Shown here piece after piece: positions 20,775 through 30,132 of a DNA stretch of 64,000 nt. Position 1 is the first letter of the stretch. Each line of letters opens with the position of its first letter. The notes beneath the pieces were generated by a model. The model saw only the letters and a program-made list of their open reading frames with translations, did not search any database and was not told the origin of the DNA. The DNA comes from Lycium barbarum (lineage: Eukaryota; Streptophyta; Magnoliopsida; Solanales; Solanaceae): assembly GCF_019175385.1 (NCBI RefSeq), contig NC_083344.1, forward strand, positions 3,944,965 to 4,008,964, written 5' to 3'. The translations under genes and the position numbers were made by a program.

Positions 20775-23721
20775 GCAAATGTGGTCATTAAGCTTGACAT
20801 GACCAAAGCCTATGATAGGGTGTCATGGTTGTTTTTAACTAGGGTCCTTAGAAGAATGGGATTTTCTGAGACTTTCATTAACAAGATTTGGAGGTTGATA
20901 GCTAATAATTGATATTATGTGCTCATAAATGGTCAGTCTCATGGCTTTTTTCATTCTACCAGGGGAGTTAAACAAGGTGATCCCTTGTCATCTGCTCTAT
21001 TCATCTTATCTGCTGAAGTACTTACAAGGGCATTAAATGCATTATTTGAGGATCACAAGTTTAAAGGATTTGGTATGCCAAAATGGAGTCCTGAGTTAAA
21101 TCATCTTACTTATGCAGATGACACAATCATTTTCACATCTGCAGACAACTATTCTTTGAACTTAATTATGAACACTCTGCAGAGTATGAGGAGATTTCAA
21201 GACAACTAATCAACAAAGGAAAGAGTTCTTTTTATATGTATTCCAAGATTACAAACAACCTGGTTCAGCAGGTGAGAACCATCACTAGATTTTCAAAAGG
21301 AACTTTTCCTTTTGTATATCTAGGTTGTCCTATTACTCATGCTAGGAAAAGGAAGGCTGATTATAATGATCTCCTCAAGAAGATAAGGGACAAGCTGCTT
21401 GCATGGAATGGAAAGTTGTTATCTCCAGGAGGAAAAGCAGTGTTAATTACTAGTGTATTGCAAAGCATTCCTATCCACTTGCTATCTGCTATTAAACTTC
21501 CAAAAATATGTAATCAAGGATATTCACAAGATCTTTGCAAGATTCTTTTGGAGTAGTAATGAAGATGTTAAAAAGAGACATTGGTCATCATGGTTGAATA
21601 TGTGCTATCCAAAGCATGAAGGGGGATTAGGATTTAGGTCCATTTTTTGATGTATCAAAAGTTCTATGTGCTAAACTGTGGTGGAGGTTTAGAACTGTGC
21701 ACTCTCTATGGTCAAACTTTATGTGGATGAAGTATTGCAAAAAGCAGTATCCTCAGAATGTTCAATAGAAGGGTGGATCTCAAGTGTGGAAGATGATGCT
21801 TGAAGCTAGAGACAATATAGAGCGGGAGATTTGGTGGGAAACTAGAAGTGGCACTGCAAATGTCTGGTTTGATAATTGGACAAGATTAGGAGCGTTATAT
21901 TATGTACTTCCCCATCAGTTTCCTATTGATGAAAGAGTGGAGGATGTGAAAGAGCTTATGAATGGAGGAAGTTGGGATGTTGTCAAGCTACAACAATGTT
22001 TCCCTGAAGAGATTGTTGATCACATAACGGCTGAACTAGAAATTAAAGGAAATTCTCAAGAATGGGATAAGCCTTGGTGGATGATGACTAGTACTGGAGA
22101 CTTTTCTGTGGCAAGGGCCTGGGATCTGTTAAGGCAAAAATCTCAATCTTCTGAGATTTATAAGAACATGTGGATCAAAGGCTTGCCTTTCAAAATCTCT
22201 TTCTTCTTATGGAGATTGTGGAAGTTTAAAATCCCCGTTGATGAAGTTCTAGCCTCAATAGGAATCAATGTGGTATCTAGATGTGTATGTTGCAGGATTC
22301 ACCAACAAGATACCATTGATCACCTGTTTTTAAATAGCAGCTTTGCAACTTCTATCTGAAGTGTGTTCAACAATGTTGTTGGCCTTACTATTACTGGTAC
22401 AGATGTGAAGCAAGTAGTAATAAAATGGTGGCATGCCCCATGTCATTACAAGTTGAGACCTGTTTACAAAGTAGTGCCAGCCATAATATTGTGGCATTTG
22501 TGGAAGTGGAGGAATAAAACTTTGCATGGAGGCTCTATGTCTGTATTCAAGGTACTGCATGAGATCAACTTGAGCATTTGCTTATTCTGTAGAACCAGAT
22601 TTCCTCTCATTCAGGACATGCCAAAGAAATGGCCTGATCTCATTGATTTCTTTGAGAGGTTTAAGCCAAAAATCAGTTGCAAGATTGTCTTATGGAAATT
22701 GCCAACAAGAGGATAGGTGAAATGTAACTATGATGGTGCAGCAAAAGAAAATCCTGGTCCAAGTGCCATTGCCTTTTGTGTTAGAAATGAAAAAGGATAT
22801 TTGTTGTATGCTGCAGGACAACAAATTCCTGATGGAAATAATCTGGTTCCTTTGATAATTGAGACTGACTCTCTAGCTATGCAGAAGTTCATTATGGGTG
22901 AATGGGATACCACTTGGAGTATTTTGATGATAGTAAAGGAGATTCAAAGATTAATGAAGGGAAAGATAGTGAAGGTGGAGCACATTTTCAGAGAAGGCAA
23001 TGGACTAGTAGATTTTTTGGCTAACTTTGTTTTTGGTTTTGCAGGTACACAACAATTCACTACTTTCCAGGAGTTACCAATTATGGCAAGAAGAATTCTT
23101 AACTCAGATAAATCTCAAATACCATATTTGAGAATCAGATATGCCACATATTCTATACAACTTCAAACTTGAAGAGGAAAAGAGTTGCAGCATCTGATAT
23201 GTGCTATAGCAACTCTTTTATACTGTCATTCATGACATACTATTGCTGAATTGAGGTAACACAGTTGGGAGCTATCTGTAGGGGTGGTATTAGTGTGATC
23301 ATATGCTCATTCTCATGCAGAGAGTTTGCAACTATTTTACTTTCAAAACACAACAGGAATAGGACATATGACACAAGGATTACTTGCTAATTTGATTAAG
23401 CTGAAAACTGCAGGACATGTGAGTTGGAAACTATTTTGGAGGCCTGAATTATATTCATCTAGATCTCGTTCCATACCACCTGGTAAGAGCTTGGAGGTGT
23501 GATAAATGGAGGAAGATCAAGGCACCAGAATTAGTATTTTCAAGAGCTTTTTCATTGCTATTTTTAGCTTAGTTTCTTAGTTAGTTTAGCTTTTCTTTTG
23601 CTTCCTTTGTTTTCTTAGTTTCTTTTTTGTTTTCAAACTCTCCTATTTTGGAGTAGTTCTTCTGTACAGTTTATTTATTTTAATAAATTCCCATCATTAT
23701 GATGGTTTAATTAAAAAAAAA
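20775..23721 (+). mobile_element. 5'-truncated L1-type LINE nested in the copia element
   Basis: The insertion is bounded by a perfect 14-bp direct repeat AATCATCCAAATCA (20761-20774 and 23722-23735) and ends in an A-tract (about 23713-23721), the hallmark of target-primed reverse transcription. It starts directly inside the RT domain (NVVIKLDMTKAYDRVSW), so roughly the first half of the element is missing. Its 3' UTR spans about 23173-23712. Confidence 0.92.
20784..23172 (+). pseudogene. LINE ORF2 remnant: RT, zinc-binding region, RNase H
   Basis: RT motifs KLDMTKAYDRVSW, GVKQGDPLSS and YADDTIIF (about 21110-21135) are present but a stop interrupts at about 20911 and frameshifts follow near 21209, 21510, 21648 and 22359. 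The zinc-binding region after RT (KISFFLWRLWKFKIP, CVCCRIHQQDTIDHLF) spans about 22180-22340. An RNase H part at 22717-23050 keeps NYDGAAKENPGPS, ETDSLAM and REGNGLVDFLAN, but the helix with the catalytic glutamate seems deleted between PDGNN and LIIETDS. It is dead. Confidence 0.88.
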
Positions 23722-23735
23722 AATCATCCAAATCA

Positions 23736-24400
23736 ACTTTGTGAAGGATGTCACTTTATAAAGCAAGCAAGAAAAAAACCTTTCTAAAAAATCATTGAAA
23801 AGCGCACGACTGCCTGTTGGAGTTAATTCACATGGATGTTTGCAGACCTATCAAACCATCATTATTTAGTATTTTTTTTTAATTGATGATTTTTCTCAAA
23901 AAAGCTGAATTGCTTTTTTGAAAAACAAATCGGAGGTGTGCGGAAATTTCAATAATTTCAAGAGTATGGTGAAGAAATAAATTGACTACCAACTTAAATC
24001 ATTTTGGTCCAATAGAGATAGAGAATTCACTTCAAATGTATAGGCTTTTAATGAAAAGAATAAAATTTCTCATTCTTTTACTGTTCTTAGATCGCCTAAA
24101 CAAAATGGTCACGTAGAAAGAAAGAACCAAACTATTCTTAACATGACAAGAAGCATTTTAACGATAAAATCATGTCAAAGGCTTGGAATGGTTTCAAAAT
24201 AAAATTGCTTATTCATGAGTTCTATGCACATACACGTGATGAAAAGAGGTATAAACTTGATAACAAAAGTGGGAGGTACATTTTCATTGATTATGATCAA
24301 AGTTACAGAGATTATAATTTGTAAAATCCAAATGTGCCAAATTCACCGGAAGTAAAGATGTTGAATTCTCGAAGAATGTGGACATGTGGAGTTCACTTGT
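23736..24400 (+). pseudogene. Copia integrase remnant downstream of the LINE
   Basis: The frame resumes directly after the target copy with the zinc-finger end NQLCEGCH, then around 23815-23850 'LELIHMDVCRPIKPS', and near 24085-24165 RSPKQNGHVERKNQTILNM, the conserved end of the integrase core. Later, KRYKLDNKSGRYIFIDYD is visible near 24241-24290. Stops and frameshifts are common. Confidence 0.75.
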
Positions 24401-24554
24401 TTCGTGTTGGTGTTTTGTTATGAACCAAGTAAAACACAAGACAATTTTCTAACAACAAGGGTATGAATGAACCAAAAGTGCAATGGATGATATAAATTTG
24501 AACAACTCTAAATACAATGATCAATTTAAACTTTCCCCCCTTATTACATAATAG

Positions 24555-24839
24555 CTTGTTTGGCCAAGCTTTTAAATATTATGCATATTTTGAAAAGTAG
24601 GGAGAATAACAATATGTGTTTGACTAACCAATTTGAAAAACACTTTTGGTATACTAGAGAAGTAATTGTGCTTGATAAAGATTCCAAAAGTGCATTTGAG
24701 GAAACACTAATTTTTTACCTTCTGAAAAACAGTTTCAGTTACTACTCAAAAACACTTATTTCTTCACTAAAAGCTTGACGAAGAAACTCAACTCTCTAAA
24801 ATAAACACTTTCGTCTTCCCAGAAGAATGACCAAACAAG
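24555..24839. repeat. Possible MITE with GCTTGTTTGGCCAAGC ends
   Basis: GCTTGTTTGGCCAAGCTT on the left and CCTTGTTTGGTCATTCTT (reverse complement of the right end) match at 13 of 18. The body is AT-rich and ends in CTTCACTAAAAGC-type words. No target duplication is clear. Confidence 0.45.
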
Positions 24840-25984
24840 GAATTGACGAGCAATGTTTAACTAACTATTCATGCAAAATGTTCATTGAAAAATATATATT
24901 TCTTTAACTTGTCGACAATTTTTTTATTTGGTAACTAAATATTTTATTTACCAAACTGAGCATTACAAAACTGAAAGTGCAAGGGGGGGGGGGGGGGGGG
25001 TGAATTGTTAAAAAATTTCGCTCTGTTAGTCGACTAGGTCAAGCCAGTAGTCGACTACCTACTCAGTGAATATTAAGGTAAGTGCAGAAACTAAATGACA
25101 CACGTATTTTATACTGGTTTAGATTCAATGTGAATCCTAGTCCAATCCCCTTGGGTTGCAAGGGTGATCTCTGCAGCTCTTTTATAAGATTTGGTACAAT
25201 GAAGATTTTGAATGAAGTTCCTACGTCTACACTCAAAACACTCTTAATCTTTTGATACAAAGCCTCACAAACTATAACTCTCCTTTCTCTCTTATTACAC
25301 TATGAATCACACAGACTAACAATGTTTGTTTGAAAGTAAAGCAGAGCAATGGAGGTAATGAGACAATTGCATAATACTTGCGTTTGTGAAGCAGTCCCTT
25401 TTATATTGTTTTAGGCTTTTCACGCAGAGAGTTCAACCCAAGGGATTTGATCCTTGGAAATGGAATCAGAGATCCTATTTCCAAGAATAAGACTGAGCTG
25501 TTGCTGCTTTCCTTGTGCGTTGAGGCAGCAGCAGATTTCTTACACCTCATGAGATATGCCTTTGATATTATTTCCTTCTTGAAACGATTTGATGCTGCTG
25601 AAATATTTCCTCTTTATTTTGCAGATGTGTTTTCCTTTTCTTGAAAGATATGCGGCTGAAGATTAAAGCTGGTTGCCCTAACCATGTTTGGGCTAGGAAG
25701 CCATTTGTCGAGTGAGCCCAGCTTGTTGGGGCTGTTCTGTGGGCTTCCAATTTGTTTGGGCTGTTTTGTGGGCTCACATATATTCCTTATGGGATTTAAT
25801 TACTATACCTGCACAAATAAAATTGTCATCATAAAAACTTGACACTAACACAAACCATAACCAAAACTGATCACATAGTTCCAGCAGCCTCAAACCAACA
25901 ACTAACCTGCCTATACATAATTTCTATGCAGGGTAATAGTTCAACTCCTTCAACTTAGCACACAACCTAGGCTCATTGCTAGCC
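24840..25984. other. No gene; probable LTR-type repeat with a G18 run
   Basis: A run of 18 G at 24983-25000 precedes TGAATTGTT. The part from 25080 to 25790 contains GGTTTAGATTCAATGTG, AGTCCAATCCCCTTGGG and TTGGGGCTGTTCTGTGGGC, phrases I associate with dispersed retrotransposon sequence, but no ends or coding domains are identifiable. The open frames (up to 69 codons) resemble nothing. Confidence 0.35.
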
Positions 25985-27235
25985 ATGTAACTTACTTATT
26001 GTATCACTTTCCTAACTATATCATCAGCAGATCTAATTACATGTTGAACCAACCTCCTATTCCTCTCCTGCTAGATCTGATATTCACAACCTGTAAAAGT
26101 CATTCTAAAAATGTGAGAGCTAGCAGCTTTGCCTTTGTAATTTGCCAAAATCCACTCCACATCCTCTCTCTAGTCATTAGGTTACCTAGCCACCTTCTGT
26201 CAACTTAGAAGTTTTCTCCAATCACAGCCTGAGAAGGTGCATTGGAAGAACAAATGATTTCTTATATCTGGTGAGGCTTGACATAGTATACAAGCAGATC
26301 AACTGATATACTCCATTTCAATAATCTGTCCTTGGTATATAGCCTACCTACTATAGCAAGTCTAAGGACAAACAACCACTTTTTTTCTCCAAAGTTGTTA
26401 CACACAGTAGTCTTCTATAGGATACTTTCTGAAATTCCCCTAATAACTTCTAGTACATAAGTTTAATGGAGAACTGTTCAATGTTTGGAATATCACACTC
26501 TGCATATCCTGCTTCCATGAAATACTTCTCGGCCTTGAACACTTTTTGCATCATCCATGATCCCTGTTTAGGGTGGAATTCCCAAATATTTTTGCATTTA
26601 CTATAATAAGTATGCTCCCATTTTGTTCACAGTTTGTCCTTCTTCTTACACAAATTCCACAGCAGTTTTACAATAGCATCCTTATTCCAAAGTACCAGGT
26701 CAGTAAAATTAACCCCACCTACTGATTTAGGTTTGCAAAGGTGCTCCCAATCTATTAGAGCCTTCTTAGATACTTCAACAGTACCTGTCCACAAATATCT
26801 CCTTCAAATGGCTTCTAGTATCTCTATTACCTTTTTAGGCAGGACAAACACCTGAGCCCAGAATGTTTGTATAGCAAAGAGAACACTCTTGATGAGTTGG
26901 GTTCTCCCTGCATATGAGAGGTACCTAGTTGACCAAGTAGTAATCCTTTGCAGCATCCGCTCCACCAGTGGTTGACACTGCATAATTGAGACTCTTTTAG
27001 TACTTAAAGGCACCCTAAGCTACCTAAATGGCATGTCGCCTTTAACAAACCCCAGGGCTTGCAGAATCTGTTGTTGCACCACCTGACTGACCCCTCCAAA
27101 GTAAATAGAGTTTTTGCTTGTATTTGCTTTTAGTCCAGAGACACTAGAGAACTTAGAGAAGCACTCAAACAGTAGTGTGGTTGATTTGAGATCCCCTCTA
27201 CAAAATTGTTTATCCAGTTTGTCGACAATATATTA
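25985..27235 (-). pseudogene. LINE ORF2 fragment (RT C-terminus and zinc-binding region), minus strand
   Basis: Read on the minus strand from 27235 downward, the translation gives the post-YADD part of an L1-type RT: 'FGGVSQVVQQQILQALGF', then VPLSTKRVSIMQCQPLVERM and, at 27013-26804, LSYAGRTQLIKSVLFAIQTF and VFVLPKKVIEILEAI. Further on: WEHLCKPKSVGGVNFTDL and 'WNKDAIVKLLWNLCKKKDKL'. Frames shift several times. A terminal A-tract and target duplication were not found. Confidence 0.8.
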
Positions 27236-27329
27236 TAAATGATAAAAGTACATACCAATTATATAAAAAAAAATAGTACATACTACGCCCCTTCAAAAGA
27301 CACAATAAATCGTACTACAATGTATAAAC

Positions 27330-28513
27330 TAGAGGTGTATATGGATTGGGTTGGTTCAGATTTTTCAAATACTAAACCAAATCAATTGCGTCGGATTTTT
27401 AAATTTATAAATCAAACCAAATCAATAAAATTCGGGTTTTTCAAATTCGCATTCTCTCGGATTATTCGATTTTTTCGGGTTTTTCGCCGAAAAAGTCTTC
27501 ATACAAAACATATGTCTTTTACTTCAACTATTGTTTTAGTCCTAGTAAGATACAACTACATAAATAAGGTGTTTCTTAAGAAAATAGCACAAAATATGAG
27601 ATGGGTGATGACATCGTATTAAAATATTCAACAAAAAAGATAATAAAATCCATTAAAATAAGTATTTCTAATTTATAAGCCATAAAGAAAATGACTTTAA
27701 TCTAAATACTACGTGCTCGTTTGGATTGGCTTATAAGTTGCTTATAAGCTGTTTTCAGCTTTTTTGAGTGTTTGGCTGACCAGCTTAAAGTCATTTTGTG
27801 CTTAAAATAAGCTCAAAAAAATAATTGGGCTCATTTGACTTAGCTTATCTAAAGCAGCTTATAAGCCAAAAAAAAAAGTTAGACTACCCAACTTATTTTT
27901 TTTTAGCTTATAAGCTGCAAACAACTTATAGGCATAAGCCCATCCAAACAGGCTCTACATTACGCTCAAATAAGTATGACTACTAAGTATTAATTACATG
28001 ACAAAGAAAAAATTAAGCTATGTATTTTTACGCTCTAAACCAATTATGCAAAACTAAAGAATAGATATTCAACATTACTGTCATTCTTAGTGTTAGAATT
28101 GAATTTCTTTTGTTAGCATTAGTGTTGAGTTGGTTTTGATTTGGACTTTATGTGAGTTACCAACATCTATGGGATATAAAACTTATTGACATTCAAAATT
28201 CCAAATTCAAACTTAAAATAATATTATAAAAGACAAAAAACTATGAAAAATTTAAAGAAATATTTACAAATTACATTACAAATAAATATTTTTATGTATA
28301 AAATATTTTAAAAATCGAATGCATGTATATCGGTTCGGTTTGGTTCAGTTTGACTTTTTTTAGCTAAAACCAAACCAAACCAATTATGGTCGGTTTTTTT
28401 TTTTTTTTTTAAACACAAAATCAAATCAAACCAAACCACTATTCGGGTTTTTTTCTCGGTTTGACTTGATTTATCGTGTGGTGCGATTTATTGGTTTGCT
28501 TTGTACACCCCTA
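27330..28513. mobile_element. hAT-like non-autonomous element, 1.18 kb, with nested MITE
   Basis: Ends TAGAGGTGTATA and TAGGGGTGTACA (reverse complement of the right end) are inverted at 10 of 12. The flanking octamers GTATAAAC (27322-27329) and GTGCAAAC (28514-28521) match at 6 of 8, both differences being transitions. Subterminal regions are rich in AAACCAAACCAA/GGTTTGG words. A 243-bp MITE sits inside at 27713-27955. Confidence 0.7.
27713..27955 (-). mobile_element. MITE of the TTTGGAT(G/T)GGCTTAT family, nested copy
   Basis: Ends GTGCTCGTTTGGATTGG and GAGCCTGTTTGGATGGG (reverse complement of the right end) are inverted. TAC flanks both sides (27710-27712 and 27956-27958). The sequence is the reverse complement of the copy at 37171-37441, with shared words AGCTTATAAGCTG, CACAAAATGACTTTAAGCT and AACTCA/TGAGCCC. 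Confidence 0.75.
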
Positions 28514-28794
28514 GTGCAAACCGTGTATAAAATTGTATAATAATTTATAATATCGTCTAATATTAAAAATATGGGCCATTTCGGATAAATATTTTCTCCA
28601 AATAAACATAGAGTGTTATTTCCCCTCGATTAAAATGACATTTAAAAAAGAACTTCAGAGACGATAACTTTCAAGCACTGGCATTGTATGTTTTTTCCAT
28701 TTTTAACAAAGCATGAATAAACAATATATTCACATCTTGTCCTTTTTATTTCTTGGAAAAAAATAAAATGTTAACTTAAGCTTAAAAGTTCGGG

Positions 28795-28962
28795 TATCAG
28801 GCTAATGGGCCGAAAGGCCCAAGTATGAGGAGTGTTTAATTAGGCTTTTCATGTCTGTATTTGAGCTTCAAGTTGCTATTTTTCACAGCACCTGCTCTTT
28901 CTTTCCCCTCTATCTCCTATCGCTGGCGGCGTAGGCTAATTGAGTAACAAAAATGGTAAAAA
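28795..28962 (+). repeat. Upstream duplicate of the RPL5 promoter, 5' UTR and ATG exon
   Basis: This block is a direct, diverged copy of 29980-30145. Both hold TGGGCC and AGGCCCA boxes, GTGTTTAATTAGG, TTTTCATGTCT, TTTGAGCTTCAAG, GCACCTGCTCTT and CCTATMGC, and both end in AAAATGGTAAAA, an ATG followed by a splice donor. In this copy the telo-box is mutated (TTAGGCTTT instead of TTAGGGTTT). It may be an alternative promoter or a dead one. Confidence 0.8.
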
Positions 28963-29271
28963 TTCCTACTAAAATAAAGTAAATGTTTTAAGATTAAGAA
29001 CAAGTAAATGTCTTAAGATTAAAAACAAATAATTGCATTGTTTGTACTTCAAATGGATGGGTCTTTAATTTTTGTCCTTCAAATGGGCTGGTCTTTAATT
29101 TTTGCTCTTCAAATGGGTTGGTTCATGACTATAGGGGTAAGTTCTTTAAGAACGCACGCATAACTTGTGTATATCAAAAAATTAAACACCATCCCATTTG
29201 AAGGCCAAAAATTAAAGACCAGCACAAAATAGGATCAAAAGTGCAAATGACCCGATTAAAAATCATTATTT

Positions 29272-29962
29272 TTGCGCGGATTGCCCTTCTTTTGGGTGGT
29301 CTTTAAATTTTGCCCCTCATATTTGTGGTCTTTAAGCTTTGCCCTTCGCTTGAAAAGGTGGGCGAATATCTAAGGTTCTGGGTTCGACCCCCGCTCAGGC
29401 ATAAATAAAAAAATATTTTCGCAAGGCAGGACTGGAGTGTGTATGCCGGATCCGACATACAATCCTTATAGAAAAACTAAAGTTATGTCGAATTCGGCAT
29501 AACTAAAAGTTTGCCCCATAAGACAGAAATTTTCCTTAAGGCATAGTTTAGTTATGCCTTATGGGGCATACTTTTAGGTAAGGCATAACCAAAAGTATGC
29601 CCCATAAGGCAAGAACTTTTCCTTAAGGCATAGACTTTGCCTTATAAGACAAACTTTTAGTTATGCTTTAAGGAAAAGTTCCGCCTTATGAGACATACTT
29701 TTAGTTATGTCTTATGGGACACACTTTTAATTAAGACATAACTAAAAGTTTACCTTGAAAAGTAAAAAAATAAAAATAAATGCCTCAAGGCAAAGTCTGC
29801 CGGAGGAGGCATAGCGAAATTCAAACTCTTCCTTGTGAATTTTTTTAAAATTTTGACTGAGTTAGAGTTTGAACCTGGAACCCATGAATTTTAGCCGAAG
29901 GACAAAATTTAAAGACCACAAATATGAGGAGACAAAAGTTAAAGACCAAGGACAATTCTGCG
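29272..29962. mobile_element. Inverted-end element between the two RPL5 promoter copies
   Basis: About 75 bases at the left (GATTGCCCTTC, TTTAAATTTTGCCCCTCA, TATTTGTGGTCTTTAA) are inverted at about 80 percent to the right end at 29890-29962. Inside, words such as AGGCATAACTAAAAGT and CCCCATAAGGCA recur in both orientations, so the body is strongly self-complementary. A box B-like stretch GGTTCTGGGTTCGACCCCC lies at 29375-29393. No target duplication was confirmed. Confidence 0.6.
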
Positions 29963-29979
29963 AATTCCATTAAAAATTC

Positions 29980-30132
29980 TGGCTTGATGCCCAATGGGCC
30001 GAAGAAATATGGGCCAAAAGGCCCAAATATGGGTAGTGTTTAATTAGGGTTTTCATGTCTTTATTTGAGCTTCAAGTAGTTCTTTTCACCGCACCTGCTC
30101 TTCCTTTTGCCTCCTATAGCCGGCGGAAAAAA
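29980..30132 (+). promoter_or_regulatory. RPL5 promoter / 5' UTR with site II and telo-box motifs
   Basis: Three site II-type boxes (TGGGCC at 29995-30000 and 30010-30015; GGCCCA at 30020-30025) precede a telo-box TTAGGGTTT (30044-30052, AAACCCTAA on the other strand). This pairing is known from plant ribosomal-protein promoters, where TCP-type factors act at site II. The ATG exon follows about 80 bases after the telo-box. The intact telo-box makes this copy the better candidate for the active promoter than 28795-28962. Confidence 0.75.

Larger units (their letters stand above)
19063..24410 (+). mobile_element. Decayed Ty1/copia element, split by a LINE
   Basis: In order: a probable 5' LTR (19063-19494), a primer-binding-site relic (TTTGGTAAGA, 19495-19504), gag relics (about 19530-20460), then, after a nested LINE (20775-23721), the integrase part of pol (about 23736-24400). 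The break in the copia sequence lies exactly at the LINE's target duplication: AAAGGATTGCCAATCATCC on the left joins CAACTTTGTGAAGGATG on the right. RT, RNase H and the 3' LTR are not seen, so the element is also 3'-deleted. Confidence 0.75.

Noticed and set aside
29375..29393. Possible tRNA gene (box B-like GGTTCGACCCCC)
   Set aside because: No box A at the right distance and no cloverleaf could be drawn; it lies in an inverted-end element.
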